Shown here: piece by piece, positions 6,353 through 13,975 of the stretch
How the letters are laid out: every line of letters starts with the position of its first letter
How positions within the stretch are numbered: the first letter of the stretch is position 1
Source of the DNA: Alitiscatomonas aceti
Lineage (GTDB): Bacteria; Bacillota; Clostridia; Lachnospirales; Lachnospiraceae
Direction of reading: 5' to 3'
DNA length: 14,142 nt
Assembly (NCBI RefSeq): GCF_025567195.1
Contig: NZ_JAOQJF010000052.1
Span: 1-14,142 of the forward strand
Notes under the pieces: model-generated
Told to the model about the DNA's origin: nothing
Database searches by the model: none
Seen by the model: only the letters and a program-made list of their open reading frames with translations
Made by a program: the position numbers and the translations under genes

Positions 6353-7825
6353 ATGGACAATTTTCAGGTATACAAAGACATTGAAGCCCGGACGGGCGGA
6401 GAGATCTACATCGGCGTGGCCGGACCTGTCCGCACGGGAAAATCCACGTTCATCAAACGGTTTATGGAGCTGATGGTGCTTCCGAAGCTGCCGGAGGGCC
6501 ATCTGAAGGCCATTGCCCGGGATGAACTGCCCCAGAGCGCCGCTGGAAAGACCATCATGACCACGGAGCCGAAATTTATTCCCAAGGAGGCGGCGGAGAT
6601 CGCCCTGGAGGACGGGATCACGGCCCGGGTGCGGCTGGTGGACTGCGTGGGCTTTATGGTGGAGGGGGCGGCCGGACATGAGGAGAACGGAGAGGAGAGG
6701 CTGGTGAAAACGCCCTGGTATGACCATGAGATCCCCTTTACCCAGGCTGCGGAGATCGGGACCAGGAAGGTGATCCGGGACCACTCCACCATCGGGATCG
6801 CAGTGACGGCCGACGGCTCCTTCGGAGAGCTGAAGCGGAATGATTATCTGGAGGCGGAAAACGAGACGGTCCGGGAGTTAAAGGAGATCGGGAAGCCCTT
6901 TGTGATGCTGTTAAACTCTGCCAGGCCCTATGCGGAGGAGACAAGAGAACTGGCGGAAAGACTGGAAAAGGACCATGGGGTCACAGTCCTTCCCATGAAC
7001 TGTGAGCAGCTGAAGCGGGAGGATGTGGAGGCTATCCTGGCCACAGTCTTAAAAGAGTTTCCTGTGACGGAGCTCCGCTTCCATATCCCCAGGTGGATGG
7101 AGATCCTTCCAGAGGACCATCCCTTAAAGGCCGCGGCCATTGAAAGCGCCAGGGAGATCTTAAAGAAGGCAGACCAGATGAAGGATGTGGGAGGAGAAAA
7201 CCTGGCTCCGGCGGGAGAGGGGATCCGGGAAATGACGGTCAGCCGGATGGAGATGGCCGACGGAACCGTGGAGATCCAGGTGAAAACAGAGGAAGCATGT
7301 TATTTTAAGGTCATCAGCGAATTTTCCGGAGTCCCTGTCCGGGATGAATATGAGCTGTTCCATACCATGGCCAGGCTTTCGTCCATGGAGAGCGAATATG
7401 AGAAGGTAAAAAACGCCTTAAGCCAGGTGCGGGCCAGGGGCTACGGCATCGTCATGCCCCATAGATCGGAGATCGTTTTAGAGGAACCGGAGCTGATCCG
7501 CCATGGCAATAAATACGGCATCAAGATCCATGCCCAGGCCCCGTCCATCAATCTGATCAAGGCCCACATTGAGACGGAGATCGCTCCCATTGTGGGGAGC
7601 GAGGAGCAGGCCAGGGATCTGATCGCCTACATAAAGAAAAGCGCCCAGAAGGAGGACGGGGTATGGGAGACCAGCATATTCGGGAAATCCGTGGAGCAGA
7701 TCGTGGAGGACGGCATGGAGGCCAAGATCTCCCAGATGACTGAGGACTGCCAGGCAAAGCTCCAGGATACCCTTCAGAAAATAATCAATGACAGCAATGG
7801 AGGAATGATTTGCATTATTATCTGA
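6353..7825 (+). CDS. spoIVA: Stage IV sporulation protein A (coat-basement ATPase), 490 aa
   Basis: Morphogenetic ATPase that polymerises on the forespore surface to form the base layer of the spore coat; made in the mother cell. The N-terminal nucleotide-binding domain resembles translation-factor GTPases but hydrolyses ATP: Walker A GPVRTGKS (24-31, K30), TTEPKFIP (70-77, sensor threonines) and the Walker B-like VDCVGF (96-101, D97). These positions agree with those I recall for the B. subtilis protein, and its length (492) is nearly identical. The C-terminus carries GNKYGIKIHAQAPSINLIKA and ends in a hydrophobic GGMICIII tail; in B. subtilis the C-terminal region serves membrane targeting through SpoVM. 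ATG at 6353 follows AGGGGG by seven bases. It is separated from gpsA by 68 bases holding a sigma-E-like element, so it is likely expressed mainly during sporulation. Confidence 0.98.
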   Translation: MDNFQVYKDIEARTGGEIYIGVAGPVRTGKSTFIKRFMELMVLPKLPEGHLKAIARDELPQSAAGKTIMTTEPKFIPKEAAEIALEDGITARVRLVDCVGFMVEGAAGHEENGEERLVKTPWYDHEIPFTQAAEIGTRKVIRDHSTIGIAVTADGSFGELKRNDYLEAENETVRELKEIGKPFVMLLNSARPYAEETRELAERLEKDHGVTVLPMNCEQLKREDVEAILATVLKEFPVTELRFHIPRWMEILPEDHPLKAAAIESAREILKKADQMKDVGGENLAPAGEGIREMTVSRMEMADGTVEIQVKTEEACYFKVISEFSGVPVRDEYELFHTMARLSSMESEYEKVKNALSQVRARGYGIVMPHRSEIVLEEPELIRHGNKYGIKIHAQAPSINLIKAHIETEIAPIVGSEEQARDLIAYIKKSAQKEDGVWETSIFGKSVEQIVEDGMEAKISQMTEDCQAKLQDTLQKIINDSNGGMICIII

Positions 7826-7838
7826 AAAGTGATATAAT
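7810..7838 (+). promoter_or_regulatory. Sigma-A-type promoter of the beta-CASP nuclease / rnhA unit
   Basis: TTGCAT (7810-7815), a 17-base spacer and a perfect TATAAT (7833-7838) preceded by TGA (extended -10, TGnTATAAT). The -35 lies within the last codons of spoIVA. The predicted start is near 7845, about 50 bases before the ATG at 7898. A dyad CGGTCA-T-TGACCG (7857-7869) follows at about +13 to +25. Confidence 0.75.
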
Positions 7839-7897
7839 TATGTAACTATTTAAAAGCGGTCATTGACCGGTACCATACAAACGACAGGAGGGGTTCT

Positions 7898-9499
7898 ATG
7901 AAATTGACATTCATTGGCGCCAACCACGAAGTGACGGGGAGCTGCCACTGCCTGGAGGCATGTGGAAAAAAGATCCTGGTCGATTATGGAATGGAGCAGG
8001 GGGGAAATGTTTATGAAAATGCAGAACTTCCGTTTGCGATCCCGGATGTGGATTATATCCTGATCACCCACGCCCACATCGATCATACGGGACTTCTGCC
8101 GCTGCTCTATGCAGAGGGCTTCCGGGGACAGATCTTTGCCACCCAGGCCACCTGCGATCTGTGCAACATTATGTTAAAGGACAGCGCCCATATCCAGGAA
8201 ATGGAGGCGGAATGGAAGAACCGGAAGGCCAGGCGTGCCGGTAAGCAGGAGGTGGAGCCTCTCTACACCATAAACGACGCCCAAGGCGTTCTGACCCATT
8301 TTGTCCCCTGCCATTACAAAGATGTGCTGACCCTCACCGACGGCCTCAGGATCCGCTTCACCGATGTGGGCCACCTTCTGGGGTCTGCCTCCATCGAGGT
8401 ATGGATGGAGGAAGAGGGGGTGGAGAAGAAGATCGTGTTCTCCGGCGACATCGGAAACAAGAATAAGCCGCTGATCAAAAACCCCAGCTATATTGACGAA
8501 GCGGATTATGTGGTCATGGAGTGTACCTACGGCGACCGGACCCATGACCGGACCCATGAGCACATCGAAGAGCTGGCCCAGATCCTCCAGGAGACCCTGG
8601 ACCGGGGCGGCAACCTGGTGATCCCGGCCTTTGCCGTGGGCCGTACCCAGGAGATCCTGTATTTCATGAGAAAGATCAAGGAAGAAAAGCTCATAAAGGG
8701 CCATGATGATTTTGAGGTCTATGTGGACAGTCCGCTGGCAGTGGAGGCCACCCAGGTGTTTACAAAAAACATCATGGAATGCTACGATGAAGAGGCCATG
8801 GATCTGGTGAACCGGGGGATCAACCCCATCGGCTTCCCAGGTCTTAAGCTTTCCATCACCAGCGAGGATTCCAAAAACATCAACTTTGATATGACGCCCA
8901 AGGTGATCATCTCCGCGGCGGGCATGTGCGATGCCGGCCGTATCCGCCACCACTTAAAGCATAACCTGTGGCGGCCCGAATGTACCATCCTCTTTGCCGG
9001 CTACCAGGCTGTGGGGACCCTGGGGCGGAGTCTTCTGGAGGGAGCCCAGGTGGTGAAGCTGTTCGGTGAGACCATCGATGTGGAGGCTCATATCGAAAAG
9101 CTGGACGGAATTTCCGGCCATGCAGATATGAACGGACTGATCACATGGGTATCGGCCTTTAAGGAAAAGCCGTCCCAGGTATTCCTGGTCCACGGCGACG
9201 ACGATGTGTGCACCAGCTTTGCCGGCCTTCTCCACACAGACTATGGGTTTGAGACTGCGGCCCCGTTTTCCGGCTCTGTTTACGACCTGGCCGCAGGAGC
9301 ATGGCTTAAACAGACTGTGGGCGTTCCCCTCCGCAGGGAGACAGAACGGCAGAAGGAGAACCGGACCATCTTTGAGCTTCTTGTGGCCGCAGGCGAGCGC
9401 CTGATGCGGGTGATCCGGAAGAACCGGGAATGTGCCAATAAAGACATAAAGAAATTTACAGCAGACGTCAATGCCCTCTGCGATAAATGGGATCTGTAA
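7898..9499 (+). CDS. Beta-CASP metallo-beta-lactamase fold RNase-like protein, 533 aa
   Basis: Predicted zinc-dependent nuclease of the MBL/beta-CASP class with an RMMBL domain (relatives: CPSF/Ysh1, RNase J-like proteins), probably acting on RNA in the cytosol. The zinc site is intact: HAHIDH (58-63), VGHLLGS with H159, and SGDIG with D184. The beta-CASP part (about 205-365) has MECTYGDR (207-213) and SAAGMCDAGRIRHHL (339-353). The C-terminal RMMBL part shows SGHAD (406-410) and FLVHGDDDVC (429-438). About 80 residues beyond the VHGD motif form a helical, basic tail of unknown role. ATG at 7898 follows AGGAGGGG. rnhA begins 27 bases downstream, suggesting one transcript and a shared role in RNA processing or R-loop removal. 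DNA as substrate cannot be ruled out from the sequence. Confidence 0.93.
   Translation: MKLTFIGANHEVTGSCHCLEACGKKILVDYGMEQGGNVYENAELPFAIPDVDYILITHAHIDHTGLLPLLYAEGFRGQIFATQATCDLCNIMLKDSAHIQEMEAEWKNRKARRAGKQEVEPLYTINDAQGVLTHFVPCHYKDVLTLTDGLRIRFTDVGHLLGSASIEVWMEEEGVEKKIVFSGDIGNKNKPLIKNPSYIDEADYVVMECTYGDRTHDRTHEHIEELAQILQETLDRGGNLVIPAFAVGRTQEILYFMRKIKEEKLIKGHDDFEVYVDSPLAVEATQVFTKNIMECYDEEAMDLVNRGINPIGFPGLKLSITSEDSKNINFDMTPKVIISAAGMCDAGRIRHHLKHNLWRPECTILFAGYQAVGTLGRSLLEGAQVVKLFGETIDVEAHIEKLDGISGHADMNGLITWVSAFKEKPSQVFLVHGDDDVCTSFAGLLHTDYGFETAAPFSGSVYDLAAGAWLKQTVGVPLRRETERQKENRTIFELLVAAGERLMRVIRKNRECANKDIKKFTADVNALCDKWDL
8534..8557 (+). repeat. 12-base tandem duplication inside the beta-CASP gene
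   Basis: GACCGGACCCAT occurs twice in direct succession and encodes DRTH-DRTH just after the conserved MECTYG segment. Reading frame is kept. It may be a recent slip duplication or chance. Confidence 0.6.
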
Positions 9500-9526
9500 A
9501 GGGCTGGCGGAAGGAAAGGATCATTC

Positions 9527-10006
9527 ATGAAAGTAACGTTATACACAGATGGCGCGGCCCGCGGAAACCCCGACGGGCCGGGCGGCTACGGAGCTGTCCT
9601 CCAGTTTGTGGACAAGGAGGGCACGCTCCATGAAAAAGAGCTGTCCGCCGGATATGTGAAGACCACCAACAACCGGATGGAGCTGATGGCAGCCATTGCA
9701 GGGCTGGAGGCCTTAAACCGGCCCTGTGAGGTGGAGCTTTATTCCGATTCCCGGTATCTGGTGGACGCTTTCAACCAGAAGTGGATCGACGGCTGGGTGA
9801 AGCATGGCTGGAACCGGCCCAAAAGCGGACCGGTGAAGAATTCGGACCTATGGAAGAGGCTTTTAAAGGCCATGGAGCCCCATGTGGTCACTTTTTTCTG
9901 GGTCAAGGGCCACGACGGCCATCCGGAGAATGAAAGATGCGACCGGCTGGCCACTGCGGCGGCCGACGGAAGCGGCCTACTGACGGATACGGGGCTGGAA
10001 GCTTAG
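9527..10006 (+). CDS. rnhA: Ribonuclease HI, 159 aa
   Basis: Cleaves the RNA strand of RNA-DNA hybrids (R-loops, Okazaki primers); cytosolic. The full catalytic set of the type I family is present: D8 (YTDGA), E52 (NNRMELMA), D74 (YSDSRY), H129 (WVKGHDGHPENERCDRLA) and D139 in the same block. It also contains the basic handle-like segment WVKHGWNRPKSGPVKNSDLW found in E. coli-type enzymes, and length is normal (E. coli 155). There is no N-terminal hybrid-binding domain. ATG at 9527 follows AAAGGA by six bases. It lies 27 bases after the beta-CASP nuclease gene and is probably cotranscribed with it; no convincing terminator follows. Confidence 0.98.
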   Translation: MKVTLYTDGAARGNPDGPGGYGAVLQFVDKEGTLHEKELSAGYVKTTNNRMELMAAIAGLEALNRPCEVELYSDSRYLVDAFNQKWIDGWVKHGWNRPKSGPVKNSDLWKRLLKAMEPHVVTFFWVKGHDGHPENERCDRLATAAADGSGLLTDTGLEA

Positions 10007-10086
10007 TCTGAACGACCGGCTGTGATGCCGGATCTGTGGAAAAAGTTACGATAATCTTACAAAATATTACTAATTTGCGATTTGTG

Positions 10087-10115
10087 TTCACAAGTGGTTC
10101 CGTTTGTGTTATCTT
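10087..10115 (+). promoter_or_regulatory. Promoter of the LprI-like stalk protein gene
   Basis: TTCACA (10087-10092, 5 of 6 consensus), a 17-base spacer and TATCTT (10110-10115) preceded by TGT (extended -10). The predicted start is near 10122, about 47 bases before the ATG at 10169. The surrounding 10030-10120 stretch is clearly more AT-rich than the flanking genes. Confidence 0.6.
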
Positions 10116-10168
10116 TATTTCATAAAGCAGACCAGAGATCGAAGGTCATACCGAATGGAGTTTGATAT

Positions 10169-11047
10169 ATGAACAGACGGAATGGAATGTGGCTCACAAT
10201 CCTGTGCATCCTGGCCGCCGGGATCTTTACCACCAGCGTCACCAGCAGCTTTGTGAGGGAGAGCACAGAGGCCGCCATGGCGGCCGTGACGGAAACCGAG
10301 GCCCGCGGGGCACAGATATCTGTGCCCAGGGAAGCATCCGTACCGGAAGCTTCCCTAAAGGCTCTGATGGACCAGGCAGATGCAGGCGTCCGGGGAAAGG
10401 GGGGAAAAGCCCCCCAGGCAGCCGGAGGGAAGGAACCGGGGAATCTGGCTCCGGGAGCCCGTGCGGCTCTGGAATCCCCGGAGACAGCCGCTGAAGAGGC
10501 GGAACAGGAGGAGGCAGCTGAAGCCGGGATCCAGGTGGCCGCAGAAGCGGATGCGGCTGTGGAGGAAACGGTAAAATCTCCTCTGGATCCGGCGGCGCCT
10601 GCGGAGGCAGTGGAGGCTTCCGGCCAGGAAGCCATGGAGGCAAAGACCGTATTTACAAAGGATGAGCTGGACGCCCGCCTGGAGAAGGCCAGGGAGCTGT
10701 CCTGGCAGTACCAGGGCAGCGTTAAGGACGAAAACGCCATTTCCGCCTATGCGGCGGCAGAGCAGCTCTGGACCCTGTGGGACCAGGAGCTGAACCTGGT
10801 ATACGGCTCCATCCGGGCCCGTATGACTGAAAAAGAAGCGGAGACGCTGCGTATTGCAGAGCTGGAATGGATGAAGGAAAGGGACCAGGCGGCCGCCAGG
10901 GCTGCGGAAGCCTCCCCAGTCCCCCAGAACCAGACCCTGGAGTCCAGAAGGGCCATGGCGGAGGAAACGCGGGTCCGGTGCTACGAACTGATGGAAGAAT
11001 ATGAAGAGATCCTGGAGCGGATGCCGGACGGGGCGGCTTCAGAATAA
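10169..11047 (+). CDS. Membrane-anchored or secreted protein with Ala/Glu-rich stalk and LprI/DUF1311-like domain, 292 aa
   Basis: Basic N-terminus (MNRRNG) and a hydrophobic segment (about 7-27) without a clear signal-peptidase or lipobox site suggest a membrane anchor with an extracellular body. Residues about 30-160 are low-complexity, rich in Ala, Glu, Pro and Gly, and probably form an extended stalk. Residues about 165-280 are helical and resemble the LprI/DUF1311 pattern: LWDQELNLVYGSIRARM (203-219), then LRIAELEWMKERDQAA (227-242) and a closing helix with ETRVRCYELMEEY (266-278). Relatives include the mycobacterial lysozyme inhibitor LprI, but family members often carry paired cysteines, and here only C271 lies outside the anchor. 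Lysozyme inhibition is therefore a guess. ATG at 10169 has GGAG eight bases upstream. The gene has its own promoter and terminator, so it is probably a single-gene unit. Confidence 0.8.
   Translation: MNRRNGMWLTILCILAAGIFTTSVTSSFVRESTEAAMAAVTETEARGAQISVPREASVPEASLKALMDQADAGVRGKGGKAPQAAGGKEPGNLAPGARAALESPETAAEEAEQEEAAEAGIQVAAEADAAVEETVKSPLDPAAPAEAVEASGQEAMEAKTVFTKDELDARLEKARELSWQYQGSVKDENAISAYAAAEQLWTLWDQELNLVYGSIRARMTEKEAETLRIAELEWMKERDQAAARAAEASPVPQNQTLESRRAMAEETRVRCYELMEEYEEILERMPDGAASE
10270..10327. repeat. Two perfect palindromes within the stalk-coding region
   Basis: GGCCGCCATGGCGGCC (10270-10285, 16 bases) and GGGCACAGATATCTGTGCCC (10308-10327, 20 bases) are both perfect and lie 22 bases apart, 100-160 bases after the start codon. 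They can form two consecutive stable hairpins in the mRNA. Confidence 0.7.
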
Positions 11048-11076
11048 AAACCGGGGAGATCATGGCCCCGGTTTTT
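11046..11076 (+). terminator. Intrinsic terminator after the LprI-like gene
   Basis: AAAAACCGGGG (11046-11056) pairs perfectly with CCCCGGTTTTT (11066-11076) across a 9-base loop. It overlaps the stop codon and is followed by more A/T-rich sequence. With its T run on the + strand and A run on the 5' side it could also stop transcription from the other direction. Confidence 0.92.
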
Positions 11077-11094
11077 ATAATTTAAATTTTCTTC

Positions 11095-11136
11095 TTGCAT
11101 ATCTGGGGATTTAAGATTATGATATATCGTATATCA
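11095..11136 (+). promoter_or_regulatory. Promoter of the small-protein/alaS unit with overlapping dyad
   Basis: TTGCAT (11095-11100), a 17-base spacer and TATGAT (11118-11123, 5 of 6). A dyad TGATATATCGTATATCA (11120-11136; 7-base arms around TCG) covers the end of the -10 and the predicted start near 11130, as an operator would. The predicted leader to the first ATG is about 70 bases. No T-box leader (specifier hairpin and antiterminator) is present, so alaS here is not under tRNA-sensing attenuation by that route. Confidence 0.6.
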
Positions 11137-11198
11137 ATGTGCCATTTATCAAAGCACAGGCGTCTGAATCTGAAAGACAGCCGGAAAAGGAGGAGTCT

Positions 11199-11318
11199 AT
11201 GACCGCATTATTCGCTGCTTTTATAGAAACCGCAGGAAAGTTCCTGATCCTTGGGGCCGCCGCTTTCTTTGGCGTTGTCTGCGGAAAAAAATTCAGAGAC
11301 AGAAGAAATAAACAGTAA
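11199..11318 (+). CDS. Small single-span membrane protein, 39 aa
   Basis: An unrecognised short ORF that is easy to miss. ATG at 11199 is preceded by a strong AAAAGGAGG site (AGGAGG at 11188-11193, five bases spacing). The product has an amphipathic start (MTALFAAFIETAGK), one hydrophobic span at about residues 15-29 (FLILGAAAFFGVVCG) and a strongly basic tail (KKFRDRRNKQ), which predicts the N-terminus outside and the C-terminus in the cytosol. Two glycines and small residues in the span could favour helix packing. It lies between a clear terminator and alaS, downstream of a promoter, and alaS starts 17 bases after its stop with its own AGGAGG site, so both are probably on one transcript. 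Function unknown. It could be a small regulatory membrane protein, or a leader whose translation affects alaS; neither is shown. Confidence 0.72.
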   Translation: MTALFAAFIETAGKFLILGAAAFFGVVCGKKFRDRRNKQ

Positions 11319-11335
11319 CCAGGAGGCAAAAGACC

Positions 11336-13975
11336 ATGCAGAAATATGGTGTGAATGAACTGAGGAGAATGTTCCTTGAATTTTTCGAGAGCAAGGACCA
11401 TCTGGCAATGAAGAGCTTCTCCCTCGTTCCGCATAATGATAACAGCTTACTTCTTATAAATGCCGGTATGGCTCCCTTAAAGCCCTATTTTACCGGCCAG
11501 GAGATCCCGCCCAGGCGCAGGGTATGTACCTGCCAGAAGTGTATCCGTACAGGCGATATCGAGAATATCGGAAAGACCGCCCGCCACGGCACCTTCTTTG
11601 AGATGCTGGGAAACTTTTCCTTTGGAGATTATTTTAAGACCGAATCCCTCCACTGGTCCTGGGAGTTTCTGACCCAGGTGGTGGGACTGGATCCCGACCG
11701 GCTCTATCCGTCCATCTACCTGGACGATGAAGAGGCCTTTAAGATCTGGAACGAGGAGATCGGTGTCCCCGCAGAAAGGATCTTCCGCTTTGGAAGAGAG
11801 GATAACTTCTGGGAGCACGGCGCAGGCCCCTGCGGCCCCTGTTCCGAGATCTATTATGACCGGGGAGAAAAGTATGGCTGCGGAAAGCCGGATTGTACCG
11901 TAGGCTGCGAATGCGACCGCTATATCGAGGTATGGAACAACGTATTCTCCCAGTTTGAGAACGACGGCCATGGAAATTATACGGAGCTGGCCCAGAAGAA
12001 CATCGACACCGGCATGGGCTTAGAGCGTCTGGCCGTTGTGGTCCAGGATGTGGATTCTCTGTTCACCATCGACACCAACAAAGCGCTTTTAGACCGGGTA
12101 TGCCAGCTGGCCGGAAAAGAATACCAGAAGGACTATGAAACTGACGTTTCCCTGCGGATCGTGACCGACCATATCAAATCCTGTACCTTTATGATCTCCG
12201 ACGGCATCATGCCCTCCAACGAAGGCCGCGGCTATGTGCTCCGCCGGCTTTTACGCCGGGCTGCCCGCCATGGGAGAAAGCTGGGGATCGAAGGAAAGTT
12301 CTTAGCCAACCTCTCCGATACAGTGATCGCATTATCCAAAGACGGATATCCGGAGCTGGAGGAGAAGAAGGTGATGATCTTTAAGGTCCTTACAGAGGAA
12401 GAGGACAAGTTCAATAAGACCATCGACCAGGGCCTTGCCATCCTTTCCGATATGGAAGAGGAGATGAGAAAGAGCGGCTCGGATACCCTTTCCGGCGCAG
12501 ACGCCTTCAAGCTTTATGATACCTACGGCTTCCCGCTGGATCTTACAAAGGAGATCCTGGAGGAAAGGTCCTTCCAGGTGGATGAAGAGGGCTTTGCCGC
12601 CTGCATGAAGGAGCAGAAGGAAAAAGCCAGAAAGGCCAGAAAGACCACCAACTATATGGGCGCAGATGTGACCGTTTACCAGTCCATCGACCCGGCAGTC
12701 ACCACAAAATTCGTGGGATATGACCATCTGGTCCATGATTCAGCCATTACAGTGCTGACCACAGAGGACGAGATCGTGGAAGCCCTTACGGACGGCCAGA
12801 GGGGAACCATCCTGGTGGAGGAGACCCCGTTTTACGGCACTATGGGAGGCCAGCAGGCCGATACCGGCGTGATCGTATCGGAAAACGGCGAATTTACCGT
12901 GGAGGACACGATCCATCTCCAGGGCGGCAAGGTAGGCCACGTGGGAGTAATGACAAAGGGAATGTTCAAGACCGGCGATACCGTGACCTTAAAGGTGGAT
13001 GAGGAAAACCGCGCCTTAACGGCCAGAAACCACAGTGCCACCCACTTACTCCATAAGGCGCTCCGGACCGTTCTCGGGGATCATGTGGAGCAGGCTGGTT
13101 CTTTAGTGACCAGGGACCGTCTCCGCTTTGACTTTACCCATTTCTCCGCCATGACTCCCGAGGAGATCAGACAGGTGGAGGAGATCGTAAATAAAGAGAT
13201 CCATGCGGGACTTTCTGTTGTGACTGACGAAATGAGCCTGGAGGATGCGAAAAAGACAGGCGCCATGGCCCTGTTCGGCGAGAAGTACGGAGAGACGGTC
13301 CGCGTAGTAAGGATGGGCGATTTCTCCACAGAGCTCTGCGGCGGGACCCATGTGGCCAACACCTCCTCCATCAGCTCCTTTAAGATCCTGTCCGAGGCAG
13401 GGATCGCAGCCGGAGTAAGAAGGATCGAGGCGCTGACCTCCGACGGACTCATGGCCCATTATGCCGAAACAGAAAAGGAGCTCCATGAGGCGGCAGCAGC
13501 AGCCAAAACGACTCCGGGTGCCCTGACTGCAAAGATCGAGGCTATGTTAGAGGAGATCAAGGCCCTCCATTCGGAAAATGAGAAGCTTAAGAGCAAGCTT
13601 GCCAAGGAGGCCATGGGCGACGTGATGGACCAGGTGCAGGAAGTAAAGGGCGTGAAGGTCCTGGCTGTCCGCGCCGACGGCGTTGATATGAACGGCTTAA
13701 GGAACCTGGGTGACCAGTTAAAAGAAAAGCTGGGCGAGGGCGTCATCGTCATCGCTTCCGTCCTGGACGGCAAGGTGAACCTGGTGGCCACAGCCACAGA
13801 CGGAGCCCAGAAGGCGGGAGCCCATGCCGGAAACCTCATCAAGGCCATTGCTGGTCTGGTGGGCGGAGGCGGCGGCGGCCGTCCCAATATGGCCCAGGCC
13901 GGCGGTAAGAACCCCGCAGGCGTGGACGAGGCCCTGGCAAAGGTGGCCGAAACGGTGGAATCCCAGGTAAGATAA
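11336..13975 (+). CDS. alaS: Alanyl-tRNA synthetase, 879 aa
   Basis: Charges tRNA-Ala with alanine and clears mischarged Ser/Gly through its editing domain; cytosolic. Domains in order: class II catalytic core (about 1-250, with INAGMAPLKPYF, CIRTGDIENIGKTARHGTFFEMLGNFSFGDYF region and a cysteine-rich CGKPDCTVGCECDRY segment), tRNA-recognition domain (about 250-460), editing domain with the zinc ligands H566 and H570 (HSATHLL) and C668 and H672 (CGGTHVANT), a coiled-coil linker (about 715-765) and a C-Ala domain ending in the glycine-rich GLVGGGGGGRPNMAQAGG stretch. Length matches E. coli (876). ATG at 11336 follows AGGAGG by nine bases. Likely cotranscribed with the 39-residue membrane protein upstream. 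No obvious strong terminator follows the stop. Confidence 0.98.
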   Translation: MQKYGVNELRRMFLEFFESKDHLAMKSFSLVPHNDNSLLLINAGMAPLKPYFTGQEIPPRRRVCTCQKCIRTGDIENIGKTARHGTFFEMLGNFSFGDYFKTESLHWSWEFLTQVVGLDPDRLYPSIYLDDEEAFKIWNEEIGVPAERIFRFGREDNFWEHGAGPCGPCSEIYYDRGEKYGCGKPDCTVGCECDRYIEVWNNVFSQFENDGHGNYTELAQKNIDTGMGLERLAVVVQDVDSLFTIDTNKALLDRVCQLAGKEYQKDYETDVSLRIVTDHIKSCTFMISDGIMPSNEGRGYVLRRLLRRAARHGRKLGIEGKFLANLSDTVIALSKDGYPELEEKKVMIFKVLTEEEDKFNKTIDQGLAILSDMEEEMRKSGSDTLSGADAFKLYDTYGFPLDLTKEILEERSFQVDEEGFAACMKEQKEKARKARKTTNYMGADVTVYQSIDPAVTTKFVGYDHLVHDSAITVLTTEDEIVEALTDGQRGTILVEETPFYGTMGGQQADTGVIVSENGEFTVEDTIHLQGGKVGHVGVMTKGMFKTGDTVTLKVDEENRALTARNHSATHLLHKALRTVLGDHVEQAGSLVTRDRLRFDFTHFSAMTPEEIRQVEEIVNKEIHAGLSVVTDEMSLEDAKKTGAMALFGEKYGETVRVVRMGDFSTELCGGTHVANTSSISSFKILSEAGIAAGVRRIEALTSDGLMAHYAETEKELHEAAAAAKTTPGALTAKIEAMLEEIKALHSENEKLKSKLAKEAMGDVMDQVQEVKGVKVLAVRADGVDMNGLRNLGDQLKEKLGEGVIVIASVLDGKVNLVATATDGAQKAGAHAGNLIKAIAGLVGGGGGGRPNMAQAGGKNPAGVDEALAKVAETVESQVR

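Noticed and set aside
10016..10031. Hairpin CCGGC-TGTGAT-GCCGG after rnhA as its terminator
   Set aside because: The stem has only five pairs and is followed by GGAAAAAG rather than a T run on the + strand.
10120..10740. Long antisense and alternate-frame ORFs over the stalk-coding region (for example - strand 10120-10740, + strand 10162-10494)
   Set aside because: The low-complexity GC-rich stalk coding produces stop-free frames on both strands. Their products are Ala/Ser- or Pro/Arg-rich without domains, whereas the + frame 10169-11047 has a membrane anchor and an LprI-like domain.
11077..11335. T-box riboswitch upstream of alaS
   Set aside because: The leader is short, and I find neither the conserved antiterminator T-box sequence nor a terminator hairpin between the promoter and the small ORF.
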